Below are positions 31,825 through 41,700 of a stretch of DNA of 64,000 nucleotides, piece by piece (within the stretch, counting starts at the first letter, position 1; each line of letters opens with the position of its first letter). A program made the position numbers and the translations under genes. The DNA comes from Rodentibacter sp. Ppn85. GTDB lineage: Bacteria > Pseudomonadota > Gammaproteobacteria > Enterobacterales > Pasteurellaceae. The DNA is taken from the NCBI RefSeq assembly GCF_001999335.1, contig NZ_MLHS01000012.1:1-64000 (forward strand). The letters are read 5' to 3'. The notes under the pieces are model-generated. The model was not told where the DNA came from and did not search any database. It saw only the letters and a list, made by a program, of their open reading frames with translations.

Positions 31825-32328
31825 TTATGTTTCACTTTCGGTCAAAGAATGAGTTTCTTCTGTTGTTTGATCCGTCATCTCAAAAACATGCCAGATCTCA
31901 TCCGCACTTTTTGCAGAACGCAATTGTTTAAGAAAATTTTTATCTGTGATTTTTTCCGTTAAATGAGAAAGTACCGGAATATAGGTTTGGCACTGATTTT
32001 CTGGTACAAGCACGGCGAAAACGAGATCTATCGGTTTACCATCCTGTGCGTCGTAATCAATCGGCGTTTCTAATTGAAGAAATACGGCAAGAGCTTTATC
32101 GATTGCTTTCGCAGGTAATTTTGCTTTTGGCATAGCCACACCGTTGCCTAATCCCGAGTTCCCCAATTTTTCACGTTCAAGTAGGCATTCAATGCAAGCT
32201 TGCTCGCCTTTTTCACAGTGTAATTGTTCTACGATAAAATGAGCAATGGATTCAAATAATCGCTTTTTACTTGAAAAGCAAACACCTTGACGAATATTTT
32301 CAGGGTGAAAAAGTTCTGTTAATTTCAT
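31825..32328 (-). CDS. ptsN: PTS IIA-Ntr protein PtsN
   Basis: Nitrogen PTS phosphoacceptor (EIIA-Ntr), a regulatory rather than transport PTS protein acting on potassium and envelope homeostasis. The phosphorylated His is in [15 protein letters not shown] context near residue 68, although the usual MPH is read here as [17 protein letters not shown]. The substitution of Lys for the expected active-site His deserves note. 167 residues. Lies between lptB and rapZ with 2 bases to lptB. Confidence 0.88.
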   Translation of the reverse strand: MKLTELFHPENIRQGVCFSSKKRLFESIAHFIVEQLHCEKGEQACIECLLEREKLGNSGLGNGVAMPKAKLPAKAIDKALAVFLQLETPIDYDAQDGKPIDLVFAVLVPENQCQTYIPVLSHLTEKITDKNFLKQLRSAKSADEIWHVFEMTDQTTEETHSLTESET

Positions 32329-32330
32329 CT

Positions 32331-33056
32331 TTATAACTTAAATTCTTCGCCAAGGTATACGCGTTTAACGTGTTCATCATTCATCACTTCTTCCGGCGTA
32401 CCGGTGGCGATAATTTGACCTTTCCCAACAATATAAGCCCGTTCACAGACATCGAGAGTTTCACGCACATTATGATCGGTGATTAAAACGCCTAAACCGC
32501 GGTTACGTAAATCGGTAATAATCTTTTTAATATCCGTAACGGAAATCGGATCAACCCCTGCAAAAGGTTCGTCTAATAAAATAAATTTTGGATTGGCAGC
32601 AAGTGCACGTGCTATTTCTACGCGACGACGTTCACCACCGGAAAGGGATTGACCAAGGCTATTACGAATATGCCCGATATTAAATTCTTCAATCAATTCG
32701 TCCGCTCTTTCCCGGCGTTGTTCGGGTGTGAGATCTTTGCGAATTTCCAATACGGCCATTAAGTTATCGTAAACGCTTAAACGGCGAAAAATTGACGCTT
32801 CTTGCGGAAGATAGCCTATACCGCGTTGTGCACGGTTATGCATGGGTAATAGACTGATGTCTTCACCATCAATAGTAATTTTACCCTGATCTTGGCGCAC
32901 AAGTCCTACGACCATATAGAATGTGGTGGTTTTACCGGCACCGTTCGGACCTAATAGCCCGACGATTTCATTAGAATTAACCGTAAGGCTGACATCGGAA
33001 ACAACTTTACGATTTTTATAACTTTTAGCCAAAAATTCAGCATGTAATACGGACAT
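32331..33056 (-). CDS. lptB: LPS export ABC transporter ATP-binding protein LptB
   Basis: Cytoplasmic ATPase of the LptB2FGC complex that extracts lipooligosaccharide from the inner membrane. Walker [11 protein letters not shown] near residues 35-44, Q-loop YLPQEAS, ABC signature LSGGERRR near 138-145, and Walker [14 protein letters not shown] near 158-170. 241 residues. Gene order lptC-lptA-lptB-ptsN-rapZ on the minus strand is the conserved operon. Confidence 0.96.
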   Translation of the reverse strand: MSVLHAEFLAKSYKNRKVVSDVSLTVNSNEIVGLLGPNGAGKTTTFYMVVGLVRQDQGKITIDGEDISLLPMHNRAQRGIGYLPQEASIFRRLSVYDNLMAVLEIRKDLTPEQRRERADELIEEFNIGHIRNSLGQSLSGGERRRVEIARALAANPKFILLDEPFAGVDPISVTDIKKIITDLRNRGLGVLITDHNVRETLDVCERAYIVGKGQIIATGTPEEVMNDEHVKRVYLGEEFKL

Positions 33057-33059
33057 CAG

Positions 33060-33575
33060 TTACTTTTTACCTTTTTGTTGTAATTGGGTCGGAATTAATA
33101 CGGTTTTAACACGCGATTTGCCACCATTTGCTTTTAACTGCTGTTTTTTTACATCATAAGTAATGCGTTCGCCGTTTATTTTACTATCAAGTTGTTTTAG
33201 TTCCGCATTGTCTGTAAGCGTTAAAAATTCCGCACCGAGATCATAATGTACTTTGTTTGCTTTGCCGTCCACCGGTTTACCATCGTCTAATAATTGGTGA
33301 AAAGTCACCGGCGTGCCGAAAGCTTCTACGGTTTCTTTTTTACCGGAATTTTCAGGCGGACGAGTGATGATCACTTTATTCGCTTTAATCAGAATTGAAC
33401 CTTGTGTAATTACCACATTATCGCTGAAAGTAACCACACTGTTTTCCATATCCAAAGATTGGTTATCGGAGACGATGTTAATCGGCTGATTTGTGTCATC
33501 TTTTAAGGCTAAGGCTGAAAGAGAGACCGTCGCCAATGTTGTGGTGAGTAGAATCTTACTGGTTACTAATTTCAT
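33060..33575 (-). CDS. lptA: LPS transport periplasmic protein LptA
   Basis: Periplasmic bridge protein carrying lipooligosaccharide to LptD. A signal peptide of about 23 residues (ILLTTTLATVSLSALA) is followed by the OstA/beta-jellyroll domain (PINIVSDNQSLDMENSVVTF). 171 residues. Its start overlaps the lptC stop by 20 bases and it ends 3 bases before lptB. Confidence 0.94.
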   Translation of the reverse strand: MKLVTSKILLTTTLATVSLSALALKDDTNQPINIVSDNQSLDMENSVVTFSDNVVITQGSILIKANKVIITRPPENSGKKETVEAFGTPVTFHQLLDDGKPVDGKANKVHYDLGAEFLTLTDNAELKQLDSKINGERITYDVKKQQLKANGGKSRVKTVLIPTQLQQKGKK

Positions 33576-34161
33576 AATATGTTTTTACCTGTTCCTTTAG
33601 AGTTGCCACTTGTTGGCGCAAGTTACCCACCATTTTTAAGCCGGTGGAATTAAAATTTTGCCCGTTAATTTTTACCATTGTGTCAGATGTAATATCTTGT
33701 GTTTTTAAATTAACGACGGCCGATTGTGTTTCTACGCGTTGGAGCCGAGATGTCGGTTCCAGGCTTTCTGCTACGACATTTCCCTTTAAATAAAGGATTT
33801 CATCTTTTGTTAAAACCGCTTTTTGTGCGCTTAACTTCCAACTTTGCGATTCCAGTAATTTTGCCGTTTCGTTTTTCTGTTTTTGATTATCGTCGGTGGT
33901 ATCAAAAAGATAAACGAGCGGTGCGGTAAAATTTGTTTTTCCATCGTGACTAAAATGTTCTACTTTGTCTGAAATTGCAAAATATTGTTTTTTGCCGTCC
34001 GGAGCAAATATGGTTGTTTCCATTTTTTGCCCGACATAATCGGGGCTATCCGGTGCTTTTACCAAACTTTGTAAATCACTATTATCTTGGTTTAGTGAAT
34101 AATACCAACCGAGTAGGCAAAGTGCCATAATACCGAGAATAATATTCCAACGAATATTCAT
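33556..34161 (-). CDS. lptC: LPS export protein LptC
   Basis: Single-pass inner-membrane protein linking LptBFG to LptA. An N-terminal membrane anchor (residues about 5-24, IILGIMALCLLGWYYSL) is followed by a beta-jellyroll periplasmic domain. 201 residues, family length about 190. First gene of the lptC-lptA-lptB-ptsN-rapZ run. Confidence 0.93.
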   Translation of the reverse strand: MNIRWNIILGIMALCLLGWYYSLNQDNSDLQSLVKAPDSPDYVGQKMETTIFAPDGKKQYFAISDKVEHFSHDGKTNFTAPLVYLFDTTDDNQKQKNETAKLLESQSWKLSAQKAVLTKDEILYLKGNVVAESLEPTSRLQRVETQSAVVNLKTQDITSDTMVKINGQNFNSTGLKMVGNLRQQVATLKEQVKTYYEISNQ

Positions 34162-34250
34162 AAAAATAGTTTGTCCTGTTTAAAACGGAGGCGAATCATA
34201 CCATAATTTTAAGACTGTTCTAAAACCAAGTACGGTCAAAAATAATTTTT

Positions 34251-34784
34251 TTAATCCGGCAAAACAATGTTTTTCAATACCTGATAAATTTCACGATAAG
34301 CTTTCAAGGGTTTATTTTGTGCTTTTTCTTTTTGGGCCGCTCGAATTAAGTTGCGTAATTGCTGGCGATCAGTCGTTGGATATTCATTTAATAAATCGCT
34401 GAGTGCCGTATCCCCTTGTTCGATTAACTTATCACGCAATATTTCCAATTTTTGCAGTATAGCCTGTTGTCGATTATGTTTATTCTCAATTTTATCTAAG
34501 GATTCGCGAATCGGTTCAACATCAATACTACGCAATAATTTACCGATATACTGTAATTGGCGGCGACGAGCTTCTTTTTGCAAACGCTGAGCCAACTCAA
34601 TGGCTTCTAATAATGAATCATCAAGCGGCACTTTAGTCAGATTGGTTTTGGTTAAGTTCACCAACTTTTCACCGAGTTGTTTTAATTCCTCTGCATCACG
34701 TTTGATTTCACTTTTACTTACCCAAATGATTTCTTCTTGCTCTTCTTCCCAATCAAATACTTCTTTTTTTTTACGTTTTGCCAT
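34251..34784 (-). CDS. darP: Ribosome-associated protein DarP/YjgA
   Basis: DUF615 protein that binds late 50S ribosomal precursors. It starts [15 protein letters not shown] and is a highly charged helical protein of 177 residues. An upstream start at 34814 is in frame but has no family support. It is divergent from pmbA (tldE), the same neighbour it has in E. coli. Confidence 0.9.
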   Translation of the reverse strand: MAKRKKKEVFDWEEEQEEIIWVSKSEIKRDAEELKQLGEKLVNLTKTNLTKVPLDDSLLEAIELAQRLQKEARRRQLQYIGKLLRSIDVEPIRESLDKIENKHNRQQAILQKLEILRDKLIEQGDTALSDLLNEYPTTDRQQLRNLIRAAQKEKAQNKPLKAYREIYQVLKNIVLPD

Positions 34785-34872
34785 GTTATTCCTTCTTAGA
34801 AATTTAGTGCGCATTTTAGCATAAACTTTGAAAATAAGATAAAATGCGAAAAATTTTTAACGGAAAAACAGA

Positions 34873-36228
34873 ATGAAAACAGCAGAAAATCAGACCGCAC
34901 TTTTGAAACAACAAGAGCAAGAATTACGTCAAGCGGTGGGGTTCGCTCTTGCAGTCGCCCAAAAAGCCGGTGCGACCGCCGAGGTCGGCGTAACGAAAGT
35001 GAGCGGTTTATCCGTTTCCACCCGTTTACAAGAAATTGAAAACGTGGAATTTACCAATGACGGCGCACTTGGTATCTCAGTCTATCTAGGACAACAAAAA
35101 GGCAATGCTTCAACTTCCGATTTAAGCGAACAGGCGATTAAAAATACCGTTGAAGCGGCGTTGGCAATTGCTAAATATACCTCTCCGGATGATTGTACCG
35201 GTTTAGCCGAAAAAGAATTGATGGCATTTGAGGTGCCGGATTTAGCCCTTTATCACGCTGCCGATATTGATGTTGAGAAGGCAACGGCACTTGCGTTACA
35301 AGCAGAAAAGGCCGCATTGGATGCAGATAAACGAATCATTAATAGTAACGGAGCGAGTTTTAACTCCCATACGGGCGTACGTGTATATGGCAATACGCAC
35401 GGAATGTTACAAAGTTATTTATCAAGCCGTTATTCTTTATCTTGTTCAGTCATCGGTGGTATAGAAGATGCGCTGGAAAATGATTATGAATATACGATTT
35501 CACGCAATTTTGACAAGTTGGAGTCGGCAGAATGGGTCGGGAAAAATTGTGCAAAAAAAGTAGTTGCCCGTTTGAATCCGCAAAAACTCACCACCCGAGA
35601 AGTGCCGGTGATCTTTTTAAATGATGTGGCGACAGGCATTATTTCACACTTCGCCGCAGCTATTAGTGGGGGAAGTTTATACCGTAAATCAAGTTTCTTG
35701 TTAGATCATTTAGGGAAACAAGTGCTACCGATATGGTTTAATATCAGTGAACGTCCGCATTTGTTGGGTCGTTTGGCCTCAACCCCTTTTGACAGCGAAG
35801 GCGTGCGCACGCAAGATTTAGAAATAGTACAAGGCGGTGTTTTACAGACTTATTTATTGACCCATTACAGTGGTAAAAAAATGGGAATAAAAAGTACCGG
35901 TCATGCCGGTGGTATCCATAACTGGTTGGTTCGGCCCAATTTAACCGGTGGATTGACCGCACTTTTAGGTGAAATGGGAACGGGATTATTAGTCACGGAT
36001 GTTATGGGACAAGGTGTGAATATTGTGACTGGTGATTATTCTCGTGGCGCCTCAGGCTTTTGGGTGGAAAACGGAGAAATTCAATATCCGGTATCCGAGA
36101 TTACAATTGCCGGGCAATTGCCGGATATGCTGAAAAATATAGTGGCGATTAGTGATGATGTGGAGCATCGTTCTAATATTCAAACCGGCTCAATTTTGTT
36201 AGGTAAAATGAAAGTCTCGGGTAATTGA
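34873..36228 (+). CDS. pmbA: Metalloprotease PmbA (TldE)
   Basis: TldE subunit of the TldD/TldE heterodimeric metalloprotease, which degrades unfolded peptides and matures microcins and antitoxins in relatives. It lacks the HExxxH motif, as expected of TldE; the partner tldD is at 58161 in this window. LRKSSFLL-like [20 protein letters not shown] and the C-terminal [14 protein letters not shown] are typical. 451 residues, as in E. coli. Confidence 0.94.
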   Translation: MKTAENQTALLKQQEQELRQAVGFALAVAQKAGATAEVGVTKVSGLSVSTRLQEIENVEFTNDGALGISVYLGQQKGNASTSDLSEQAIKNTVEAALAIAKYTSPDDCTGLAEKELMAFEVPDLALYHAADIDVEKATALALQAEKAALDADKRIINSNGASFNSHTGVRVYGNTHGMLQSYLSSRYSLSCSVIGGIEDALENDYEYTISRNFDKLESAEWVGKNCAKKVVARLNPQKLTTREVPVIFLNDVATGIISHFAAAISGGSLYRKSSFLLDHLGKQVLPIWFNISERPHLLGRLASTPFDSEGVRTQDLEIVQGGVLQTYLLTHYSGKKMGIKSTGHAGGIHNWLVRPNLTGGLTALLGEMGTGLLVTDVMGQGVNIVTGDYSRGASGFWVENGEIQYPVSEITIAGQLPDMLKNIVAISDDVEHRSNIQTGSILLGKMKVSGN

Positions 36229-36233
36229 TTATT

Positions 36234-36248
36234 TGAGAATAATTCTTA
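36234..36248 (+). promoter_or_regulatory. Fur box ahead of a small RNA
   Basis: TGAGAAT-A-ATTCTTA is a 7-1-7 inverted repeat with 6 of 7 pairs, matching the Fur box. It adjoins a promoter TTTACA (36249-36254), 16-bp spacer, TACTAT (36271-36276). Confidence 0.7.
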
Positions 36249-36282
36249 TTTACAAGATGGTTGATTCTGTTACTATGTAGAC

Positions 36283-36381
36283 ATCTGTTTAGATGCGATT
36301 GCAGATTGCTCCAACAGGTAGAGTAGAAAGTAAATTCATTAGTGTTAAAAAGCTGAAGGTTTAAACTTCAGCTTTTTTTTG
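36283..36381 (+). ncRNA. Candidate Fur-repressed small RNA
   Basis: Downstream of the Fur box and promoter there is no open frame with a ribosome site, but there is a small hairpin CATCT/AGATG (36282-36295), an unstructured middle and a strong terminator, AAGCTGAAG/CTTCAGCTT with eight U (36349-36380). Size about 98 nt. This is the architecture of iron-sparing RNAs such as RyhB; the H. influenzae Fur-controlled RNA HrrF is the obvious comparison, but I cannot confirm sequence identity. The gene sits between pmbA and hpt. Confidence 0.65.
36349..36381 (+). terminator. Terminator of the candidate Fur-regulated RNA
   Basis: AAGCTGAAG/CTTCAGCTT stem with a GTTTAAA-type loop followed by TTTTTTTT. 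It ends transcription before hpt, which has its own promoter-like TATAAT at 36392-36397. Confidence 0.85.
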
Positions 36382-36440
36382 TTTTTCTTTGTATAATAGG
36401 GCGAACAAGTTGAGCTCATTATTTAATTTAAGGACAAAAA

Positions 36441-36980
36441 ATGAAAAAACATCATGTTGATGTATTAATTTCTGAATCCGATGTAAAAGCGCGTATTGCG
36501 TCACTGGGAGAAGAAATTACGGCTTTTTATCAACAAAAACGGGTCAATAAACTTATTGTTGTTGGTTTATTACGCGGTTCATTTATTTTTATGGCTGATT
36601 TAGTACGTGAATTAGCATTGCCGATGGAAATTGAGTTTATGACAACATCAAGTTACGGCAGTGGGATGACAACCAACCATGATGTAAAAATCAGTAAAGA
36701 TTTAGAGGGCGATATTCGAGGCGAACACGTGCTTATTGTCGAAGACATTATTGATACCGGTTATACGCTTGAGAAAGTTCGTGAAATTTTGAATTTACGT
36801 CATCCGGCGAGTTTGGCTATTTGCACGTTATTAGATAAACCTTCGAGAAGGGAAGTCAGTGTTCCGGTGGAATGGGTCGGCTTTGAAATTCCTGATGAAT
36901 TTGTCGTAGGTTACGGTATTGATTATGCCCAACAATATCGCAACTTAGGCTATATTGGTAAGGTTGTGTTGGAAGAGTAA
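36441..36980 (+). CDS. hpt: Hypoxanthine phosphoribosyltransferase
   Basis: Purine salvage enzyme converting hypoxanthine (and guanine weakly) with PRPP to IMP. The PRPP motif [14 protein letters not shown] is near residues 97-110 and the flexible loop region TTSSYGSGM near 71-79. 179 residues, as in E. coli Hpt. TATAAT at about 36392 is a plausible -10 element. A monocistronic gene. Confidence 0.94.
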   Translation: MKKHHVDVLISESDVKARIASLGEEITAFYQQKRVNKLIVVGLLRGSFIFMADLVRELALPMEIEFMTTSSYGSGMTTNHDVKISKDLEGDIRGEHVLIVEDIIDTGYTLEKVREILNLRHPASLAICTLLDKPSRREVSVPVEWVGFEIPDEFVVGYGIDYAQQYRNLGYIGKVVLEE

Positions 36981-37051
36981 GTTTTCAGCATAGAAAGTGC
37001 GGTCAATTTTAATGAAGTTATGACACTTTGTTTTTTGACCGCACATTGTTT

Positions 37052-37540
37052 TTACCGGCTGAGTGAACGTTCGGCATTTTTATCCCAATCAATCCACATT
37101 CTCTGGATTTTATGTTCCCCGTCTTGCATTTTCGTACGAAAATACATTTTTATTTTCATTGCCTCTATTTTTTCACCTAGAAAAGAGGCGGTTAAATCAT
37201 AGGTAGCGGTTAATCGGTTTTTACCAATCGGTAATACTTTAATTGCCATTAGCATATCGTAGTATATCGTGCCGTCTTTTAAATTGTTTATCCAGTCGGT
37301 TTTCGCAAAACGTTTCCGTTTCGAGTCGCGAATCACGGTTAGGACAAAATCGTCAGAGAGTAATTTATCCAGCTCAATGTAATTTCCCTTTTCAAGCGCC
37401 GTGACAAGTTGTGAGTATAAATCAGCCAATTCAGCCTGTTCGGCTTCCCGATTTTGCAGATCATAAAGGGCGGGAGCAATTGCGATTATACTGATGGTAA
37501 GTGATAGCAATAGCGAAAAGAAAATATGACGTAACTTCAT
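37052..37540 (-). CDS. Membrane-anchored NTF2-like protein of unknown function
   Basis: I do not recognise a named family. An N-terminal hydrophobic segment (about residues 5-25, IFFSLLLSLTISIIAIAPALY) looks like a signal anchor, followed by a compact domain of about 130 residues. Its pattern (YSQLVTALEKGNYIELDKLLSDDF, then beta-rich LTATYDLTASF) resembles nuclear transport factor 2 or SnoaL-like folds. It starts 5 bases after the MFS gene stop on the same strand, so the pair is likely cotranscribed. An upstream TTG at 37552 is possible. Confidence 0.7.
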   Translation of the reverse strand: MKLRHIFFSLLLSLTISIIAIAPALYDLQNREAEQAELADLYSQLVTALEKGNYIELDKLLSDDFVLTVIRDSKRKRFAKTDWINNLKDGTIYYDMLMAIKVLPIGKNRLTATYDLTASFLGEKIEAMKIKMYFRTKMQDGEHKIQRMWIDWDKNAERSLSR

Positions 37541-37545
37541 TTTAT

Positions 37546-38616
37546 TTACCAAATTAAAAAAACGACAGGAATAATATTCATCACAAGGGCTGTTGTACCG
37601 GCTAAGATAAGCTTTGATGTACCGAACATCAGACCTTGATTAACTCCCTTATCTAATTTTACTAACATATTTGCCAGGGCGGTATTGGCGAATAATCCTA
37701 CAAAGGCGAAGATAATCAAATAAATATATGCTGTTATAAATGACAGAAAATCAATGACATAGAACCATGGCACAATGAGCGTAATGACTAAGAGTGGGGC
37801 AATATAAGTTAGTTTTACAACGCCAAAATTTAATTTTCGAGAAAAATGGCTCTGAAATAGCACGGCAATTAGGTTATTAATAAAAAAAGCAATAGGGATC
37901 GATTCCGGATTATCTAATAGATTGCTGAAAATATAGGGGAAAATAATATAAAACGAAGTTCCCATTGCCAATGGAATAAATAATAACAAATGAGCAAAAA
38001 CAAAGCGCTTGCTTAATACTTGTCGGATATGACTTAGCCGAAATCGGGTTGCCCGCACTTTGCATGATGTTTCTTTTACCGTTAGCAACATAAAAATGAG
38101 CATTGCCACTTCAATACCACAACTAACCCAAATCAACATTTCAGGTAGTTGAAATTGTAAAAAAGGTAAAGCAAGTAACGGGGCAAACATTGAGGCTAGG
38201 CTTTGAATACGTAAAAATTTACCCTGGGCTTTCGCTTTATCGTGGTAATTATTTGCTGCGCTGGAAAGGAGTAGGGCACGAGCATTTGTACCAAACAGCG
38301 TACTACCCAAACCAAAAAAGAAGGTGGTTAAGAGTAAGAGCGGGTAGTAATCCGTGGTGATAAGTAAAATATAGGCAATCGCATCCATTAAGCAGCCGAA
38401 CAACATCATTTTTGAACGACCGAAATGATCGCCCCAATATCCGGCGAATAAAGAGAAGACTTGGCTGGCAAATACCAATAAGGAAAATGCAGTGGTAATT
38501 TGAGCGGTATCGAAACCTTTATTGCCTTGTAAGTAGATGAAAAAGACACTTTGCATGGCGGTATAAGCGATACCGGAGAAAAAACGCCGCCATAAAATTA
38601 CATTTTGAATATTCAT
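37546..38616 (-). CDS. Major facilitator superfamily transporter
   Basis: 356-residue polytopic protein with about 10-12 predicted transmembrane helices. The loop GYWGDHFGRSKMMLFG near residues 60-75 is the MFS motif A (GxxxDRxGRRK-like), placing the protein in the MFS, probably a drug- or metabolite-exporter branch. Substrate unknown. Slightly shorter than the usual 390-420 residues. The NTF2-like gene follows directly and may act with it. Confidence 0.82.
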   Translation of the reverse strand: MNIQNVILWRRFFSGIAYTAMQSVFFIYLQGNKGFDTAQITTAFSLLVFASQVFSLFAGYWGDHFGRSKMMLFGCLMDAIAYILLITTDYYPLLLLTTFFFGLGSTLFGTNARALLLSSAANNYHDKAKAQGKFLRIQSLASMFAPLLALPFLQFQLPEMLIWVSCGIEVAMLIFMLLTVKETSCKVRATRFRLSHIRQVLSKRFVFAHLLLFIPLAMGTSFYIIFPYIFSNLLDNPESIPIAFFINNLIAVLFQSHFSRKLNFGVVKLTYIAPLLVITLIVPWFYVIDFLSFITAYIYLIIFAFVGLFANTALANMLVKLDKGVNQGLMFGTSKLILAGTTALVMNIIPVVFLIW

Positions 38617-38846
38617 TTTTAGATACTTTCCGAAATTAACCGACGAATCATACCAAATTATGGAGAATTTTCACTTAGAAGTTCAGTGAATAAATCAAAG
38701 AGAAAGCCGATTCTGTCTGGCAATGGAGCGATATATAAACGCCCCATTATTGATATGATAAGGGTAATTAAAAGATTAATGTTACAAGTTATGCCCGGTG
38801 ATTTTGAGTATTTTCGTTACAAACACCGAGCCGAAATAAAAAATAT

Positions 38847-39578
38847 TTAAGCCGTTTTTATCGGTAATCTAATTTCTCTTATTTTCATTGTCATCCCATC
38901 GATCATTAACAAGCGACCGGATAAAGTCTCACCAATGTTTAATCGAACCTTAATCGCCTCTAATGCTTGAATCGAACCCACAATCCCTACGATTGGTGCG
39001 AGTATGCCGGCTTCTACGCAACTTAACGCGTTTTGCCCGAAAAGTTGGCTGAGATCACGGTAAGTCGGGGTGTTAGGTTCATAAGTAAAGACCGAAACTT
39101 GTCCTTCCATACGAATTGCTGCGCCGGAAATTAGCGGAACATGATTTTTCTTACATTGGCGATCAAGCTGATTACGGATATCGACATTATCGGTACAATC
39201 AAGAATAACCTGAAAGTGCGGTATAATTTTACCGAGTTTTTCTTCGTTCAATTTATCGTTGATTGTTTCAATCTCAATATGCGGATTAATTTGTTGCAAC
39301 GCGATTTTGGCAGAATCAACCTTTGGCATATTAAGTCTTGCATCACAATGTAATATTTGACGCTGGAGGTTAGAAAGCGAAACTTGATCAAAATCCAACA
39401 GGGTTAAGTGTCCCACACCGGCAGCCGCAAGATATTGTGCGGCGGCACAACCCAAACCGCCTAAGCCGACAATCAACATTTTGCTGTCTTTTAGTTTTTC
39501 TTGCCCGTCAAAATCAATGGATTTCATAATAATTTGGCGGTTATAACGTAATTCTTCTTCATAGCTTAGTGTTGACAT
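38847..39578 (-). CDS. moeB: Molybdopterin-synthase adenylyltransferase MoeB
   Basis: E1-like enzyme that adenylates the MoaD C-terminus for molybdopterin synthesis. The nucleotide-binding motif IVGLGGLGCAAAQYLAAAG is near residues 36-54, followed by DFDQVSLSNLQRQ. It lacks a C-terminal rhodanese domain. 243 residues. The moeA stop and moeB start overlap by one base, so translation is coupled. The CxxC zinc pairs of some homologues are not obvious here, as in certain MoeB proteins. Confidence 0.92.
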   Translation of the reverse strand: MSTLSYEEELRYNRQIIMKSIDFDGQEKLKDSKMLIVGLGGLGCAAAQYLAAAGVGHLTLLDFDQVSLSNLQRQILHCDARLNMPKVDSAKIALQQINPHIEIETINDKLNEEKLGKIIPHFQVILDCTDNVDIRNQLDRQCKKNHVPLISGAAIRMEGQVSVFTYEPNTPTYRDLSQLFGQNALSCVEAGILAPIVGIVGSIQALEAIKVRLNIGETLSGRLLMIDGMTMKIREIRLPIKTA

Positions 39579-40795
39579 TATTGCCCCAATAGATAATTAA
39601 ACGGTTCAATAGTAACGGTTTCACCGGCAGTAACATTACCGCGATCTTTTTCTAATACGATGAAACAATTACTTTTCACAAAAGAACTGAATAAATGAGA
39701 GCCTTGGAACCCGACCGATTGAACTTCGATCTGTCCGTTCTCATTCATTTGATAGTAACCCCGTTGGAAATCTAAACGCCCCGGCGTTTTTTTTAAGTCG
39801 GTTGTTGCAATGGCGGTAAAGTGCGGTTGTTTTTTCGGATATTTTTGACCGCTTAATTGCAAAATTGCCGGTTGTACGAGCTGATAGAACGTGACTAAAG
39901 CGGAAACGGGATTGCCCGGCAATCCGCAGAACCAAGCATTGTACAATTTTCCAAAGGCAAAAGGTTTGCCCGGTTTCATGGCTATTTTCCAGAAATTAAC
40001 CGTACCGACTTTTTCTAACACGGCTTTGGTGAAATCCGCTTCGCCCACAGAAACCCCACCGCTGGTAATGAGTAGATCCGCGTGGCGTTGGGCTTCTATA
40101 AATGCCTTTTCAAATTCGACTTCGTTATCGGGTAATAAACCCAAATCCAATACTTCGCAATTTAATTGTTGCAGCATAAGTTTTATGGTGAAACGGTTTG
40201 TATCGTAGATTTGCCCCTCTTTTAACGGTTGTCCGACCTGGACCAATTCATCTCCGGTAGAAAGCACTGCGACTTTTAAACGAGGATAAACTTTTACTTC
40301 AGCAATGCCGAGTGAGGCAAGTAACGGTAAGGATACCGCATTCAGCACATCCCCTTGTTGTAAGACAATATCGCCTTTTTTTATATCCTCTCCAATACGG
40401 CGAATGTTTTGGCCGGCTTTCGGGTATTCGTTGAGTGTGATCGTACCGTCCTCATTGACGGCAACTTGTTCCTGCATAACTACCGCATCCGCACCTTCAG
40501 AGATCATCGCGCCGGTCATAATACGTACTGCACTTTGTGCTATCCATTCACCTTTGAAAGGATTGCCCGCAAAAGACTTGCCGGCAACGGAGAGGGTTAA
40601 TGATTGCGCCAAATCCGCCAGACGCACGGCATAGCCATCCATCGCCGAATTATCAAAGGAAGGAACATTGATTGGTGATACTACATCTTCGGCACATACA
40701 CGGTTTATTGCTTCGGTTAAAGAAAGCGTTTCATGTTGTGTCGGGAAAGGAAGTTGGCTAAGCATTTGGTTCAAAGCTTGATCTAACGGAAGCAT
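39578..40795 (-). CDS. moeA: Molybdopterin molybdenumtransferase MoeA
   Basis: Inserts molybdate into adenylated molybdopterin. N-terminal MoeA linker domain (SFDNSAMDGYAVR near residues 55-67), central MoCF domain with STGDELV near 184 and TSGGVSVGEADF near 242, PGKPFAFG and GLPGNPVSA after that, and a C-terminal domain IV. 405 residues, as in E. coli. moeA-moeB order is conserved. Confidence 0.95.
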   Translation of the reverse strand: MLPLDQALNQMLSQLPFPTQHETLSLTEAINRVCAEDVVSPINVPSFDNSAMDGYAVRLADLAQSLTLSVAGKSFAGNPFKGEWIAQSAVRIMTGAMISEGADAVVMQEQVAVNEDGTITLNEYPKAGQNIRRIGEDIKKGDIVLQQGDVLNAVSLPLLASLGIAEVKVYPRLKVAVLSTGDELVQVGQPLKEGQIYDTNRFTIKLMLQQLNCEVLDLGLLPDNEVEFEKAFIEAQRHADLLITSGGVSVGEADFTKAVLEKVGTVNFWKIAMKPGKPFAFGKLYNAWFCGLPGNPVSALVTFYQLVQPAILQLSGQKYPKKQPHFTAIATTDLKKTPGRLDFQRGYYQMNENGQIEVQSVGFQGSHLFSSFVKSNCFIVLEKDRGNVTAGETVTIEPFNYLLGQ

Positions 40796-40977
40796 AAAAA
40801 ATCCTGGGTAAACGGTTGAGAAAATTTGTCGGGTATTTTATCGTGAAATCGTTTCTAATTTAAGGATTAAATTCTGAAATGATGAATGAGATCAATAAAT
40901 ATCGGTGATTTTTCTCATTTTACGATGTACTTATATTTTGCTAGAATGCCGCATTATTTTTTAGGAACGGAAAGTAA

Positions 40978-41634
40978 ATGAGTAATATTTCACAAGATGC
41001 GCTAAATGTGCATGAGGCCCTGATTGCTAAGGGCATTGAGACTCCAATGATTACCCCTAACCAAAATAAAGACGAACGCCGTTCCGGTATTGCCGGCCAT
41101 ATGCGAGAAGTGATGAAGCTGATCGGGCTGGATTTAGGGGATGATAGTTTGGAAGAAACGCCGAATCGTTTGGCAAAAATGTTCATTGATGAAATTTTTA
41201 GCGGAATGGATTATGCCAACTTCCCTAAAATGACAAAAATTAAAAATCAAATGAAAGTCAGTGAAATGGTGCAAGTTAATGATATTACCCTCACCAGTAC
41301 TTGCGAACATCATTTTGTCACTATTGATGGCAGCGTTGCCGTTGCTTACTACCCGAAAGATTGGGTAATCGGGCTTTCTAAAATTAATCGAATCGTTACT
41401 TTTTTTGCACAGCGCCCACAAGTACAGGAACGTTTAACCGAGCAACTTTTAACGGCTTTTCAAACTATTTTGGAAACTGACGATGTTGCCGTTTATGTGA
41501 AAGCGACCCATTTTTGTGTAAAAGCCCGTGGGGTCAAAGATACCAATAGTTATACGGTGACGTCCGCTTACGGCGGTGTATTTTTGGAAGATCGTGAAAC
41601 CCGTAAAGAGTTTTTAGCCTCAATCCAAAAATAA
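40978..41634 (+). CDS. folE: GTP cyclohydrolase I
   Basis: First step of folate synthesis: GTP to 7,8-dihydroneopterin triphosphate. Zinc and active-site residues appear in [13 protein letters not shown] near residues 107-119 (Cys and His ligands) and in [12 protein letters not shown] near 178-189. 218 residues, normal. It stands apart from the pab genes but belongs to the same pathway. Ends at a USS-pair terminator facing the DASS transporter. Confidence 0.95.
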   Translation: MSNISQDALNVHEALIAKGIETPMITPNQNKDERRSGIAGHMREVMKLIGLDLGDDSLEETPNRLAKMFIDEIFSGMDYANFPKMTKIKNQMKVSEMVQVNDITLTSTCEHHFVTIDGSVAVAYYPKDWVIGLSKINRIVTFFAQRPQVQERLTEQLLTAFQTILETDDVAVYVKATHFCVKARGVKDTNSYTVTSAYGGVFLEDRETRKEFLASIQK

Positions 41635-41647
41635 AAGAATGTGAAAA

Positions 41648-41692
41648 CAAATGACCGCACTTTAATCGCTCAAAGTGCGGTCATTTTTTGTG
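41648..41692. terminator. Bidirectional USS-pair terminator between folE and the DASS transporter
   Basis: ATGACCGCACTTT (41651-41663) pairs with AAAGTGCGGTCAT (41672-41684), with T-run on the plus side. Confidence 0.9.
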
Positions 41693-41700
41693 ATTTTATT

